In this document: positions 1-7,728 of the stretch, one piece after another
Position numbering within the stretch: the stretch's first letter is position 1
Layout: every line of letters starts with the position of its first letter
From: Syntrophorhabdaceae bacterium
GTDB lineage: Bacteria > Desulfobacterota > Syntrophorhabdia > Syntrophorhabdales > Syntrophorhabdaceae
Assembly: GCA_026416315.1 (NCBI GenBank)
Contig: JAOAFK010000060.1
Span: 1-24,253 of the forward strand
Reading direction: 5' to 3'
Length of the DNA stretch: 24,253 nt
The notes under the pieces: model-generated
Databases searched by the model: none
Seen by the model: the letters and a program-made list of their open reading frames with translations, nothing else
What the model was told of the DNA's origin: nothing
Made by a program: the position numbers and the translations under genes

Positions 1-1
1 C

Positions 2-121
2 AATGTAACCCTCACCATAGAACTCGTCTCACCCATTGCCCTTGAGAAAGAACTCCGCTTTGCTATAAGGGAGGGTGGTAAGACAGTGGGTGCAGGTGTA
101 GTAACAGAGATAATAGAGTAG
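2..121 (+). CDS. tuf: Elongation factor Tu, C-terminal end (partial)
   Basis: This is the last 39 codons of EF-Tu, the GTPase that delivers aminoacyl-tRNA to the ribosome; the rest lies upstream of the window. The frame starting at base 2 gives the conserved domain-III ending, with REGGKTVGAGVVTEIIE before TAG at 119-121. The gene sits 12 bases before rpsJ, the usual str-to-S10 operon junction (fusA-tuf-rpsJ), so transcription probably continues from the str operon into the S10 genes. The GTP-binding domain cannot be seen here. Confidence 0.95.
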   Translation, partial: NVTLTIELVSPIALEKELRFAIREGGKTVGAGVVTEIIE

Positions 122-133
122 AAGGGGTAGAAG

Positions 134-439
134 ATGAGGCAGAAAATCAGGATATGCCTGAAAGCCTTTGATCATAGATTGCTTGATCAATCGGTTAAAG
201 AGATAGTTGATGCAGCAAAGAAGACAGGAGCCCAGGTAGTTGGTCCTGTCCCTTTGCCTACAAAAATACAGAAATTTTGCGTTTTAAGGTCACCCCATAT
301 TGATAAAAAATCAAGGGAGCAGTTTGAGATAAGAACGCACAAAAGGCTAATTGACATATTTGAGCCAACACAGCAGACTGTAGATGCCCTTATGAAACTT
401 GAGCTTGCTGCAGGGGTGGACGTGGAGATAAAATCTTGA
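134..439 (+). CDS. rpsJ: 30S ribosomal protein S10
   Basis: S10 is a 30S head protein; in complex with NusB it also acts in transcription antitermination as NusE. The 101-aa length matches the family (about 103). The conserved block SPHIDKKSREQFEIRTHKR lies at residues 53-71, and the C-terminus VDVEIKS looks complete. An AAGGGG site at 122-127 supports the ATG. It is the first gene of the S10 cluster and is followed directly by rplD instead of the expected rplC. Its TGA (437-439) overlaps the ribosome binding site of rplD. Confidence 0.98.
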   Translation: MRQKIRICLKAFDHRLLDQSVKEIVDAAKKTGAQVVGPVPLPTKIQKFCVLRSPHIDKKSREQFEIRTHKRLIDIFEPTQQTVDALMKLELAAGVDVEIKS

Positions 440-450
440 GGTGTTTGAAC

Positions 451-1074
451 ATGGCCAAGTTAGACCTGCTAAATATAAATGCAGAAAAGATAGGCGAAAT
501 AGAAATAAAGGATGAGATCTTCAACTGTGAGGTAAAGCCTCACCTCATTCACGATGTGATAAAAATGCAACTTGCAAACAGAAGGAGAGGAACAGCTTCC
601 ACAAAAACAAGAAGTGAAGTAAAAGGCAGCAACAGAAAGCCTTACAGACAGAAAGGAACGGGCAGGGCAAGGCTTGGTACATACAAATCACCCCTTATGG
701 TTGGTGGTGGTGTGGTATTCGGTCCACACCCAAGGGATTATTCATACAACCTGCCGAAAAAGGTAAAAAAGGCAGCCTTAAGGTCAGCCCTAACAGTGCG
801 TTATACGGGTTCGAACATGATAGTTCTTGATAAGCTTGAACTTGATAAGATCAGCACAAAGACATTCAGCAATATCATGAAAAATTTAAACCTCACAAAA
901 CCCTTATTTGTTATCGCAAACAAAGATGAAATAGTTGAAAAATCAGCAAGGAACATCCCTTATACAAAGATATTGAGAACAGAAGGTCTAAATGTTTACG
1001 ATGTTATAAGACATGAACAGCTGATTTTTACCCTTGATTCCCTTCGCAAAATTGAAGAGGTGCTTGCGCCATGA
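451..1074 (+). CDS. rplD: 50S ribosomal protein L4
   Basis: L4 binds 23S rRNA and sends a loop into the peptide exit tunnel; in some bacteria it also represses the S10 operon. The protein is 207 aa from the ATG at 451. The tunnel-loop signature KPYRQKGTGRARLGTYKSP is at residues 63-81, followed by GGGVVFGPHPRDYSY. A frame opening at a TTG at 436 adds five residues, but GAGGTG at 438-443 lies seven bases before ATG 451, so that start is preferred. L3 (rplC) would normally lie just upstream and is absent. The stop overlaps rplW by four bases. Confidence 0.97.
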   Translation: MAKLDLLNINAEKIGEIEIKDEIFNCEVKPHLIHDVIKMQLANRRRGTASTKTRSEVKGSNRKPYRQKGTGRARLGTYKSPLMVGGGVVFGPHPRDYSYNLPKKVKKAALRSALTVRYTGSNMIVLDKLELDKISTKTFSNIMKNLNLTKPLFVIANKDEIVEKSARNIPYTKILRTEGLNVYDVIRHEQLIFTLDSLRKIEEVLAP

Positions 1075-1358
1075 ACGAATATGATATAATTATAAGGCCT
1101 ATTATTACAGAGAAAAGCACACTCCTTAAGGAAACTGGAAATCAGTATGTGTTTGAAGTCCATAGAGATGCAAATAAGATTGAAATCAAAAAGGCAGTGG
1201 AAAAACTTTTTAAGGTAAAGGTTCTATCAGTTCAAATAATCATGATGGAAGGTAAAAAGAAGAGACTGGGCAGATTTCTCGGAAAGAGGTCAGACTGGAA
1301 AAAGGCAATTGTCAAGCTCAGTCCAAAAGATAAAATTCCAATTTTTGAAGGTGCATAA
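1071..1358 (+). CDS. rplW: 50S ribosomal protein L23
   Basis: L23 binds 23S rRNA at the exit of the peptide tunnel, where it docks trigger factor and the signal recognition particle. The 95-aa protein has the family start IIRPIITEKSTLLKE at residues 7-21 and the central block FEVHRDANKIEIKKAVEKLF. Its ATG overlaps the rplD stop (ATGA), which implies translational coupling. Its own TAA shares one base with the rplB start. Length and order are normal for an S10 operon. Confidence 0.97.
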   Translation: MNEYDIIIRPIITEKSTLLKETGNQYVFEVHRDANKIEIKKAVEKLFKVKVLSVQIIMMEGKKKRLGRFLGKRSDWKKAIVKLSPKDKIPIFEGA

Positions 1359-2185
1359 TGGGCATAAGAGAATATAAACCTACATCTCCAGGCAGAAGAT
1401 TTATGAGTGTCCTTACCTATGAGGAGATAACAAAGAAGGAACCAGAAAAATCCCTTGTGGTAAAGCTAAAAAAGACCGGTGGGAGAAATCATGCTGGCAG
1501 AATCACAACAAGACACATAGGTGGTGGGCACAAAAGAAAGTACAGGGTTATTGATTTCAAAAGAGACAAATTCGATATCCCTGGTAAAGTGGCAAGCATT
1601 GAGTATGATCCCAATAGATCAGCAAATATTGCATTGATAAATTATGCCGATGGTGAGAAAAGATACATCATTGCACCCCTTGGTTTGAAGGTGGGCGATA
1701 CGGTAATTTCTAGTAAAAAACCTGATACGGAAATTAAAGAAGGAAATGCAATGCCGCTTCAATATATACCCCTTGGGACATTCATCCACAATGTGGAATT
1801 AAAGCCAGGTAAAGGTGGACAGATTGCAAGAAGTGCAGGGAACTATTCCCAGCTTATTGCAAAGGAAGGCAGTTACGGCCATGTAAGACTGCCATCAGGA
1901 GAAGTAAGACTCATTCACCTCACATGTATGGCCACAATCGGTCAGGTGGGAAATATAGAACATGAAAACATATCCATAGGAAAGGCTGGAAGAAGCAGGT
2001 GGCTCGGCATTCGTCCGACTGTAAGGGGAACGGCCATGAATCCTGTGGACCATCCTTTGGGAGGTGGCGAGGGTCGTTCAAAAGGTGGAAGGCATCCTTG
2101 TTCACCGTGGGGTCAGCTTGCCAAAGGACTGAAAACAAGAAAGAATAAGAGAACAGAAAAATTTGTAATTAAACATAGAGATTAG
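1358..2185 (+). CDS. rplB: 50S ribosomal protein L2
   Basis: L2 is a primary 23S rRNA binding protein needed for subunit joining and close to the peptidyl transferase centre. At 275 aa it has the usual length. The most conserved segment, starting NPVDHPLGGGEG and ending HPCSPWG, lies near residues 228-252 and includes the His equivalent to the functionally important E. coli His229. The N-terminal KPTSPGRRFMSV is also typical. The start is coupled to rplW through a TAATG overlap. Confidence 0.98.
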   Translation: MGIREYKPTSPGRRFMSVLTYEEITKKEPEKSLVVKLKKTGGRNHAGRITTRHIGGGHKRKYRVIDFKRDKFDIPGKVASIEYDPNRSANIALINYADGEKRYIIAPLGLKVGDTVISSKKPDTEIKEGNAMPLQYIPLGTFIHNVELKPGKGGQIARSAGNYSQLIAKEGSYGHVRLPSGEVRLIHLTCMATIGQVGNIEHENISIGKAGRSRWLGIRPTVRGTAMNPVDHPLGGGEGRSKGGRHPCSPWGQLAKGLKTRKNKRTEKFVIKHRD

Positions 2186-2194
2186 GAGGTATAA

Positions 2195-2485
2195 GTGGCG
2201 AGGTCTTTAAAAAAAGGACCATATGTTGATGAGAAGCTTTTAAAAAAGGTGTTGGAAGTTAAAAGCTCTAAGGCCTCAAAGGTAATAAAAACCTGGTCAA
2301 GAAGGTCAACTATTATTCCTGATTTTGTAGGGTTAACATTCGCTGTACATAATGGGAAAAAATTTATACCTGTTTTTGTAACTGAGGAAATGGTAGGCCA
2401 TAAATTGGGTGAGTTTTCACCTACAAGAACATTTCACAGTCATGCTGGTGACAGAAAGGCAAAGGTTGCAAAAAGGAAGGACTAA
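2195..2485 (+). CDS. rpsS: 30S ribosomal protein S19
   Basis: S19 pairs with S13 in the 30S head and contacts the large subunit through intersubunit bridges. The 96-aa frame begins at a GTG that gives the canonical MARSLKKGPYVDEKLL. AGGAGGT at 2184-2190, four bases upstream, fixes this start. The conserved HKLGEFSPTRTFHSHAGD is near the C-terminus. It sits nine bases after rplB and three before rplV. Confidence 0.97.
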   Translation: MARSLKKGPYVDEKLLKKVLEVKSSKASKVIKTWSRRSTIIPDFVGLTFAVHNGKKFIPVFVTEEMVGHKLGEFSPTRTFHSHAGDRKAKVAKRKD

Positions 2486-2488
2486 CAT

Positions 2489-2821
2489 ATGGAAATTAAA
2501 GCAAAATCAAGAATGATCAGAATTTCACCGACAAAGGTTAGAATAGTAGCAGAACAGATAAAGAAGAAAAATGTAAATGAGGCAATGGGACTACTTACTT
2601 TTATGCCGCAAAAGGCTTCTTATATTCTAAAAAAATTACTTCAAAGCGCCATTGCCAATGCAAAACAGAAAAAGTATATAGATATCGATAATCTCTATGT
2701 AAAAAATATTCTTGTGGACGGTGGACCCACATTGAAGAGGTTTATACCGAGGGCCATGGGCAGGGCAACAAGGATCAGAAAGAGGACGAGTCATATAACA
2801 ATGATATTGGATGAACAATAA
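2489..2821 (+). CDS. rplV: 50S ribosomal protein L22
   Basis: L22 contacts all six 23S rRNA domains, and its long beta hairpin lines the exit tunnel near the macrolide site. The 110-aa protein shows MEIKAKSRMIRISPTKVRIVA at the N-terminus. The C-terminal hairpin region, with FIPRAMGRATRIRKRTSHI, carries the tunnel-lining arginines. Length and gene order (rpsS-rplV-rpsC) are standard. Nothing suggests a resistance-type deletion in the hairpin tip, although an alignment would be needed to be sure. Confidence 0.97.
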   Translation: MEIKAKSRMIRISPTKVRIVAEQIKKKNVNEAMGLLTFMPQKASYILKKLLQSAIANAKQKKYIDIDNLYVKNILVDGGPTLKRFIPRAMGRATRIRKRTSHITMILDEQ

Positions 2822-2833
2822 ATTGGAGGTTAA

Positions 2834-3478
2834 ATGGGTCAGAAGACAAATCCTTTAGGTTTCAGACTCGGAATAATAAAAACCTGGGATTCAAGGTGGT
2901 TTGCATCAAAGAATTATGCGAAATTTCTCCTTGAAGATATGGCAATCAAGCGTTATCTGAAAAATAAGCTATACCAGGCGGGTATTTCAAAGATAGAAAT
3001 CGAAAGGGCTGCAAACAAAGATAAGAGAGTAAAAATTAACATACATACATCAAGGCCTGGTCTTGTCATCGGTAGGAAAGGCTCAGAGGTGGATAGCTTA
3101 AAAAGAGAGATACAGGCCATGACGGATAAAGAGGTGATACTCAATATAACAGAGGTAAAAAGACCCGAGATTGATGCACAACTTGTGGCTGAAAACGTTG
3201 CCCTACAAATTGAAAGAAGGGTATCTTTTAGAAGGGCAATGAAAAGGAATGTATCCCAAGCATTGAAATTCGGTGCAAAGGGGATTAAGGTGATGTGTTC
3301 CGGAAGGCTTGCAGGGGCAGAGATGGCAAGAACTGAATGGTATAGAGAAGGAAGGGTTCCACTCCAGACAATAAGAGCTGATATTGACTATGGTTTTGCG
3401 GTAGCCAGAACCAAATATGGCGTAATAGGTATCAAGGTATGGATTTATAAAGGAGAAATCTTTCAGGAGATGATATAA
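2834..3478 (+). CDS. rpsC: 30S ribosomal protein S3
   Basis: S3 forms part of the mRNA entry channel on the 30S head with S4 and S5 and takes part in mRNA unwinding. The 214-aa sequence has the typical MGQKTNPLGFRLGI start, a type-II KH domain with VIGRKGSEV at residues 78-86, and the C-terminal domain with GAKGIKVMCSGRLAGAEMART. TTGGAGGT just upstream is a strong ribosome binding site. The TAATG overlap couples it to rplP. Confidence 0.98.
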   Translation: MGQKTNPLGFRLGIIKTWDSRWFASKNYAKFLLEDMAIKRYLKNKLYQAGISKIEIERAANKDKRVKINIHTSRPGLVIGRKGSEVDSLKREIQAMTDKEVILNITEVKRPEIDAQLVAENVALQIERRVSFRRAMKRNVSQALKFGAKGIKVMCSGRLAGAEMARTEWYREGRVPLQTIRADIDYGFAVARTKYGVIGIKVWIYKGEIFQEMI

Positions 3479-3894
3479 TGCTTGCACCAAAAAGGGTTAA
3501 ATATAGAAAACAACAGAAAGGCAGAATGAAGGGTGTTGCCTCAAGGGGTAATGAGATCAGTTTCGGTGATTTTGGATTACAAGCCCTTGAATGTGGAGTG
3601 CTTACGGCAAGACAGATTGAGGCTGCCCGTATTGCCCTTACAAGGTATGTGAGAAGGGCTGGAAAGGTCTGGATAAGGGTATTTCCTGATAAACCTATAA
3701 CAAAAAAACCTGCAGAGACAAGAATGGGAAAAGGGAAAGGTCCGACCGAAGGCTGGGTGGCTGTTGTCAAACCCGGAAAGATTATATATGAGATAAAAGG
3801 GGTGCCTGAAGAAAAGGCAAGAGAGGCCCTACGGATAGCCTCGCATAAGCTACCCATTGAAACAAGATTTGTGGCAAGAAGTGAGGAAAAATGA
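3478..3894 (+). CDS. rplP: 50S ribosomal protein L16
   Basis: L16 helps organise the A-site region of the 50S subunit and contacts aminoacyl-tRNA. The 138-aa protein begins MLAPKRVKYRKQQKGRMKG. It carries the family signature around KPAETRMGKGKGPTEGWVA, which includes the Arg that is hydroxylated in some bacteria. The start shares a base with the rpsC stop, and the stop overlaps the rpmC start (ATGA). Order and length are standard. Confidence 0.98.
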   Translation: MLAPKRVKYRKQQKGRMKGVASRGNEISFGDFGLQALECGVLTARQIEAARIALTRYVRRAGKVWIRVFPDKPITKKPAETRMGKGKGPTEGWVAVVKPGKIIYEIKGVPEEKAREALRIASHKLPIETRFVARSEEK

Positions 3895-4085
3895 AGGCAA
3901 AAGAATTAAGAGAGTTCACAAAAGAAGAGTTGTTGAGAAAGAAAATGGATATAAAGCAAGAGCTTTTTAACCTCAGGTTTCAGCATTCTACAGGTCAATT
4001 AGAGAATACGGCAAGAATAAGACTTCTTAAAAGAGATATTGCAAGAATAGAGACTGTTTTGAGAGAAAAGGAGTCCAAGAATTAG
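3891..4085 (+). CDS. rpmC: 50S ribosomal protein L29
   Basis: L29 is a small two-helix protein at the exit tunnel beside L23. The 64-aa frame shows the standard MKAKELREFTKEELLRK start and the second-helix signature FNLRFQHSTGQLENTARI. The high Lys/Glu/Leu content fits a helical hairpin. The gene starts inside the last codons of rplP and ends one base before rpsQ, so it is almost certainly translated by coupling. Confidence 0.97.
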   Translation: MKAKELREFTKEELLRKKMDIKQELFNLRFQHSTGQLENTARIRLLKRDIARIETVLREKESKN

Positions 4086-4086
4086 C

Positions 4087-4389
4087 ATGGAAAAGCAAGC
4101 CCACAAAAGAAAAATGACAGGCGTTGTTATTAGCGATAAAATGGATAAAACTGTGGTTGTTGAGGTTGAAAAATTTCATAAGCATCCAAAGTATCAAAAA
4201 TACATAAAGATAAAAAAGAGGTACAAGGCACATGACGAAGGCAATAATTGCAGGGTCGGTGACAAAGTGTTAATAGTGGAATCGAGACCTTTAAGTAAAG
4301 AGAAAAGGTGGATTATAAAAGATATAGTAAGAAGAGAAGAACCTGCAATATTTGAAGAGGTGATGGAAAATGATACAGGAAAAAACTAA
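4087..4389 (+). CDS. rpsQ: 30S ribosomal protein S17
   Basis: S17 is a 16S rRNA 5'-domain binding protein with an OB fold. The core KMTGVVISDKMDKTVVVEVE, HKHPKYQKYIK and SRPLSKEKRW are diagnostic. At 100 aa it is longer than the common 80-90, because of a C-terminal tail of about 12 residues that overlaps rplN by 20 bases. The ribosome binding site is not ideally placed: AAGGAG at 4068-4073 is 13 bases before the ATG. Coupling to rpmC, one base away, may compensate. Confidence 0.96.
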   Translation: MEKQAHKRKMTGVVISDKMDKTVVVEVEKFHKHPKYQKYIKIKKRYKAHDEGNNCRVGDKVLIVESRPLSKEKRWIIKDIVRREEPAIFEEVMENDTGKN

Positions 4390-4738
4390 ACTTGAAGTGG
4401 CGGATAATTCAGGGGCAAAAAAATTGGGATGTATAAGGATTTTAGGTGGCTCAAGAAAGAGATATGGCACAGTAGGTGATATAATAGTGGCTTCAGTGAA
4501 GGAGGTAATACCGAATTCAAAGGTCAAAAAAGGAGATGTGGTAAAGGCTGTGATTGTGCGTACAAAAAAAGAGATTAGAAGATATGATGGTTCATATGTG
4601 AAGTTTGATGACAATTCTGCTGTTATTATCAATCAATACAACGAACCCATAGGCACAAGGATATTTGGCCCTGTGGCAAGAGAATTGAGGGCAAAAAAAT
4701 TTATGAAAATTGTATCCCTTGCACCGGAGGTTGTATAA
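4370..4738 (+). CDS. rplN: 50S ribosomal protein L14
   Basis: L14 lies at the subunit interface, forms intersubunit bridges and is the binding site of the silencing factor RsfS. Its 122-aa length equals the family standard. Signatures are IQEKTKLEVADNSGAKKLGCI at the start and the central VKKGDVVKAVIVRTKKE. The ATG at 4370 has GAGGTG (4356-4361) eight bases upstream, so the 20-base overlap with rpsQ is real and not a start-site error. Confidence 0.97.
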   Translation: MIQEKTKLEVADNSGAKKLGCIRILGGSRKRYGTVGDIIVASVKEVIPNSKVKKGDVVKAVIVRTKKEIRRYDGSYVKFDDNSAVIINQYNEPIGTRIFGPVARELRAKKFMKIVSLAPEVV

Positions 4739-4793
4739 TAAATAAGCTCAGACACTGCATGTTTTGAAGTTTAAAGCTGAATCAGAGGTATAT

Positions 4794-5120
4794 ATGGAAG
4801 AAAAGCAATATCATATTAAGAAGAATGACCTTGTAATGGTCACAACAGGCAAGGATAAGGGCAAAACTGGCAAAGTTTTAAGTATATTGAAAAAGAAAGA
4901 CAGAGTAATAGTGGAAAAGGTCAATATGGTGAAAAGGCATGTGAAACCGAGCCAGAAGACGAAAGGTGGTATATTAGAAAAGGAAAGTCCTATACATGTA
5001 TCAAATGTGATGATCTATTGTGAAAAGTGTGCAAAACCAGTGAGGGTGGGTAAAAAGATACTCGATGATGGCAAAAAGGTAAGATATTGTAAGAAATGCA
5101 ATGAAGTTATAGATAAATAG
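4794..5120 (+). CDS. rplX: 50S ribosomal protein L24, zinc-ribbon form
   Basis: L24 is an early 50S assembly initiator with a KOW domain. From the ATG at 4794 it is 108 aa. The KOW motif (KNDLVMVTTGKDKGKTGKV) is at residues 10-28 and VNMVKRHVKPSQKTKGGI follows. The C-terminus carries two CxxC pairs at C76/C79 and C99/C102, a zinc ribbon seen in many but not all bacterial L24s. A TTG at 4764 would add ten residues, but GAGG at 4785-4788 favours the ATG. The 55-base gap after rplN is among the longest in the cluster. Confidence 0.95.
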   Translation: MEEKQYHIKKNDLVMVTTGKDKGKTGKVLSILKKKDRVIVEKVNMVKRHVKPSQKTKGGILEKESPIHVSNVMIYCEKCAKPVRVGKKILDDGKKVRYCKKCNEVIDK

Positions 5121-5130
5121 GAGGAAATAT

Positions 5131-5673
5131 TTGAAGACAGAATATATGGAATTCTACAAAAAAGAGGTCGTTCCTGCCCTGATGAGGAAGTTCAAGTATA
5201 AAAATATAATGGAAGTACCTAAATTAGAAAAGATTGTAGTCAATATAGGTATGGGTGAGGCAATACAGAATATAAAGACCCTTGACAGTGCATCAAACGA
5301 TATTATGGCTATAACTGGGCAGAAACCGGTTATAACAAAGGCAAAGAAGTCAATCGCCTCTTTTAAATTAAGGGCAGGGATGCCCATCGGTGTTATGGTT
5401 ACATTAAGAGGGGCAAGAATGTATGAGTTTTTTCATAAATTGGTAATGATAGTATTGCCGAGGGTTAGGGACTTTAAAGGTGTGTCACCAAAGTCTTTTG
5501 ACGGCAGAGGCAACTATACCCTTGGTTTAAGGGAACAGATCATATTTCCTGAAATTGACTATGATAAAATAGATAGGATAAGAGGGATGAATATTACTAT
5601 AACAACAACAGCCAAGACTGATGAAGAAGGTTATGAGCTTATAAAACTAATGGGTATGCCCTTCAGAAGCTGA
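5131..5673 (+). CDS. rplE: 50S ribosomal protein L5
   Basis: L5 is part of the 5S rRNA-L5-L18 central protuberance and contacts P-site tRNA. At 180 aa it matches the family. Blocks seen include YKKEVVPALMRKF, VVNIGMGEA, GQKPVITKAKKSIASFKLR and the C-terminal MNITITTTAKTDEE. The start is taken as TTG at 5131 because GGAGG at 5120-5124 is six bases upstream. The next in-frame ATG, five codons later, is a possible alternative. Confidence 0.96.
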   Translation: MKTEYMEFYKKEVVPALMRKFKYKNIMEVPKLEKIVVNIGMGEAIQNIKTLDSASNDIMAITGQKPVITKAKKSIASFKLRAGMPIGVMVTLRGARMYEFFHKLVMIVLPRVRDFKGVSPKSFDGRGNYTLGLREQIIFPEIDYDKIDRIRGMNITITTTAKTDEEGYELIKLMGMPFRS

Positions 5674-5684
5674 TGGAGGAATAA

Positions 5685-5870
5685 ATGGCGAGAAAGGCAA
5701 TGATTGAGAAATCAAAAAGGACTCCAAAATTTAAAGTAAGGGTGAGAAACAGGTGCGCATTATGCGGAAGACCGAGAGGTTTCTTGAGAAAGTTCCAGAT
5801 ATGCAGGATTTGCTTCAGAACCCATGCCCTAAAGGGAGAAATCCCTGGGGTTGTAAAATCGAGCTGGTAA
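5685..5870 (+). CDS. rpsN: 30S ribosomal protein S14, type Z (zinc-binding)
   Basis: S14 is a late-assembling 30S head protein beside S3, S10 and S19. This is the short zinc-binding type: 61 aa with C24-x2-C27 and C40-x2-C43, against about 100 aa for the zinc-independent type. The sequence RCALCGRPRGFLRKFQICRICFR is diagnostic, in the segment 23-45. The N-terminal MARKAMIEKSKR and C-terminal GVVKSSW are standard. TGGAGG upstream supports the ATG. Confidence 0.98.
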   Translation: MARKAMIEKSKRTPKFKVRVRNRCALCGRPRGFLRKFQICRICFRTHALKGEIPGVVKSSW

Positions 5871-5880
5871 GGGGGCATAG

Positions 5881-6285
5881 ATGACAGTCATTGATCCAAT
5901 AGCAGATATGTTAACAAGGATAAGAAATGCGATAATGGCACGCCATGAATTTGTTGATGTTCCTTATTCAAACATGAAATACAACATATCGAAGATACTT
6001 AAAGATGAGGGGTACATCAGGAATTACAAGATTTTTGTTGATGAAAAAAGAAAGAAATTTCTAAAAATTTACATAAATTATGATGAAAATAACAATAGTG
6101 TGATTACAGGACTGAAAAAGATCAGTAAGCCTGGCAGAAGGGTCTATATAAAGTCAAAGGATATTTTAAAAACAAAAAACAATAATTTAGGCCTTTTGAT
6201 TTTGTCAACTTCAAAGGGTCTTATGACCGACTTTAATGCACGTAAAAATAACATTGGAGGGGAACCTCTCCTTATGGTCTGGTGA
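5881..6285 (+). CDS. rpsH: 30S ribosomal protein S8
   Basis: S8 binds the 16S rRNA central domain and is the translational repressor of the spc operon in E. coli. The 134-aa protein begins with DPIADMLTRIRNA and ends with the expected STSKGLMTDFNARKNNIGGEPLLMVW region. The middle is Lys/Asn/Ile rich and less conserved. GGGGG just upstream serves as the ribosome binding site. The stop region overlaps the ribosome binding site of rplF. Confidence 0.97.
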   Translation: MTVIDPIADMLTRIRNAIMARHEFVDVPYSNMKYNISKILKDEGYIRNYKIFVDEKRKKFLKIYINYDENNNSVITGLKKISKPGRRVYIKSKDILKTKNNNLGLLILSTSKGLMTDFNARKNNIGGEPLLMVW

Positions 6286-6293
6286 GGTGTTAT

Positions 6294-6830
6294 ATGTCAA
6301 GGATTGGAAGAAAACCCATTATACTGCCACAGTCTGTAAAAGTTGAGGTAAAAGACGGTGAGGTGCATGTTTCCGGTAAAACAGGCTTTCTAAAAAGAAA
6401 GATTTTAGAAGGTATATCTGTTGAAGTTGATGGAAATGTGGTGTATGTAAAAAGGGCAGATAATGATAAAAAAACTAAAAGTTATCATGGGCTTATGAGA
6501 ACCCTGATTGCAAATATGGTAGATGGCATTGATAAGGGCTTTGAGAAAAAACTTGAAATTATTGGAATCGGATACAGGGCGGAACTGCAAGGAAATGACC
6601 TTATTTTTTATTTAGGGTATTCTCATCCTGTAAAGTTTCCATTACCTGAAGGCATATCTGCCCAGGTAGAAAAACAGACCCTTATTACCATAAAGGGTAT
6701 TGATAAAGAGCTTGTAGGCATTGTGGCAGCAAAGATCAGGGCACTGCGAAAACCTGATGTATACAAGAACAAAGGTATAAAATATGCCGGCGAAATTTTA
6801 AGAAAGAAGGCTGGTAAAAGCGGCAAATAA
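6294..6830 (+). CDS. rplF: 50S ribosomal protein L6
   Basis: L6 lies near the GTPase-associated region of the 50S subunit. From the ATG at 6294 it is 178 aa and starts MSRIGRKPIILPQSVKVEV. The C-terminal signature IRALRKPDVYKNKGIKYAGE is close to consensus. An in-frame GTG at 6282 would overlap the end of rpsH, but the GAGGTG at 6284-6289 is placed for the ATG. The family's two homologous alpha/beta domains fit the length. Confidence 0.97.
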   Translation: MSRIGRKPIILPQSVKVEVKDGEVHVSGKTGFLKRKILEGISVEVDGNVVYVKRADNDKKTKSYHGLMRTLIANMVDGIDKGFEKKLEIIGIGYRAELQGNDLIFYLGYSHPVKFPLPEGISAQVEKQTLITIKGIDKELVGIVAAKIRALRKPDVYKNKGIKYAGEILRKKAGKSGK

Positions 6831-6840
6831 GAGGTAAGAG

Positions 6841-7206
6841 ATGTTAAGAAAAGAAAAGGTTGAGGCAAGGCTTAAAAGAAAAAAGAGAATCAGAAAAAAG
6901 GTTTTTGGTACACAGGAAAAGCCAAGGCTATGTGTATATAAGAGCTTAAAGAACATATACGCCCAGCTCATAGATGATGAAAGGGGAATAACCATAACAG
7001 GTGTATCTACCCTTAATAAAGAAATCAAAGCCCAGATTAAATCCGGAGGCAATGTGGAGGCAGCTAAAAAAGTAGGTGAATTCATAGGAAAAAAGGCCAT
7101 AGAGTTAGGTATAAAGAAGGTGGTATTTGATAGAAACGGATTTAAATACCACGGTAGAATAAAGGCTGTTGGTGATGGAGCAAGAGAAGCAGGGCTTTTA
7201 TTTTAG
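6841..7206 (+). CDS. rplR: 50S ribosomal protein L18
   Basis: L18 binds 5S rRNA with L5 in the central protuberance. The 121-aa protein has a very basic N-terminal arm (RLKRKKRIRKKVFG), then the blocks KPRLCVYKSLKNIYAQLIDD and the C-terminal FDRNGFKYHGRIKAVGDGAREAGL. It lies ten bases after rplF, with GAGGT as ribosome binding site, and 15 bases before rpsE. Confidence 0.97.
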   Translation: MLRKEKVEARLKRKKRIRKKVFGTQEKPRLCVYKSLKNIYAQLIDDERGITITGVSTLNKEIKAQIKSGGNVEAAKKVGEFIGKKAIELGIKKVVFDRNGFKYHGRIKAVGDGAREAGLLF

Positions 7207-7221
7207 CAAGGAGGTTTCGTA

Positions 7222-7728
7222 TTGATCGAGAAAAAGGGTTTAGAACTTGATGGCATAGAGTTACAAGATAGACTTGTATTCATTAACAGGGTTGCAAAGG
7301 TCGTAAAAGGCGGTAGGCGTTTTAGTTTCAGTGCTATAGTGGTCGTAGGAGATGGAAACGGAAGAGTCGGATACGGTCTGGGGAAGGCAAATGAGGTCCC
7401 TGATGCCATAAGAAAGGCAATAGAACATGCAAAGAAAGACCTTGTAAAGGTTCCTGTTGTAAATGGCACAATACCCCACCAGATAAAGGCAAAATACGGA
7501 ACGAGTGAAGTATTTATGAAGCCCGCTGCTGAGGGAACAGGTGTTATAGCAGGAAGAGCTGTAAGGGCAGTGGTGGAGGTGGCTGGCATAAGAAATATAC
7601 TGACAAAATGTTATGGTTCAAGGAACTACCATAACGTGGTTAAGGCAACGATTAAAGGTCTTATGATGCTTAAATCGCCTGAAGTTTCTTTAAAACAGAG
7701 GGGAAAGCTCAAGACCGAGGAGGCATAA
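7222..7728 (+). CDS. rpsE: 30S ribosomal protein S5
   Basis: S5 shapes the mRNA entry channel and affects decoding fidelity. The 168-aa protein has the double-stranded-RNA-binding-like N-terminal domain with VVKGGRRFSFSAIVVVGDG and VGYGLGKANEVPDAIRKA. The C-terminal domain includes AGRAVRAVVEVAGI and KCYGSRNYHNVVKAT. The start is TTG at 7222, set by AAGGAGG at 7209-7214 and following bases, seven bases upstream. The stop shares a base with the rpmD start. Confidence 0.97.
   Translation: MIEKKGLELDGIELQDRLVFINRVAKVVKGGRRFSFSAIVVVGDGNGRVGYGLGKANEVPDAIRKAIEHAKKDLVKVPVVNGTIPHQIKAKYGTSEVFMKPAAEGTGVIAGRAVRAVVEVAGIRNILTKCYGSRNYHNVVKATIKGLMMLKSPEVSLKQRGKLKTEEA

Noticed and set aside
436..450. TTG at 436 as the start of rplD
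   Set aside because: The GAGGTG at 438-443 would lie inside the coding part, and the ATG at 451 gives the canonical L4 N-terminus.
3432..3857. Long open frame on the - strand opposite rpsC/rplP (141 codons)
   Set aside because: It lies fully over two certain ribosomal protein genes, has no ribosome binding site, and its composition is a mirror of their codon use.
4764..4793. TTG at 4764 as the start of rplX
   Set aside because: The extra ten residues do not resemble L24, and GAGG at 4785-4788 is placed for the ATG at 4794.
7203..7589. 128-codon - strand frame opposite rpsE
   Set aside because: It is antisense to a well-supported S5 gene and has Thr/Pro/Phe-rich shadow composition, with no initiation signal.
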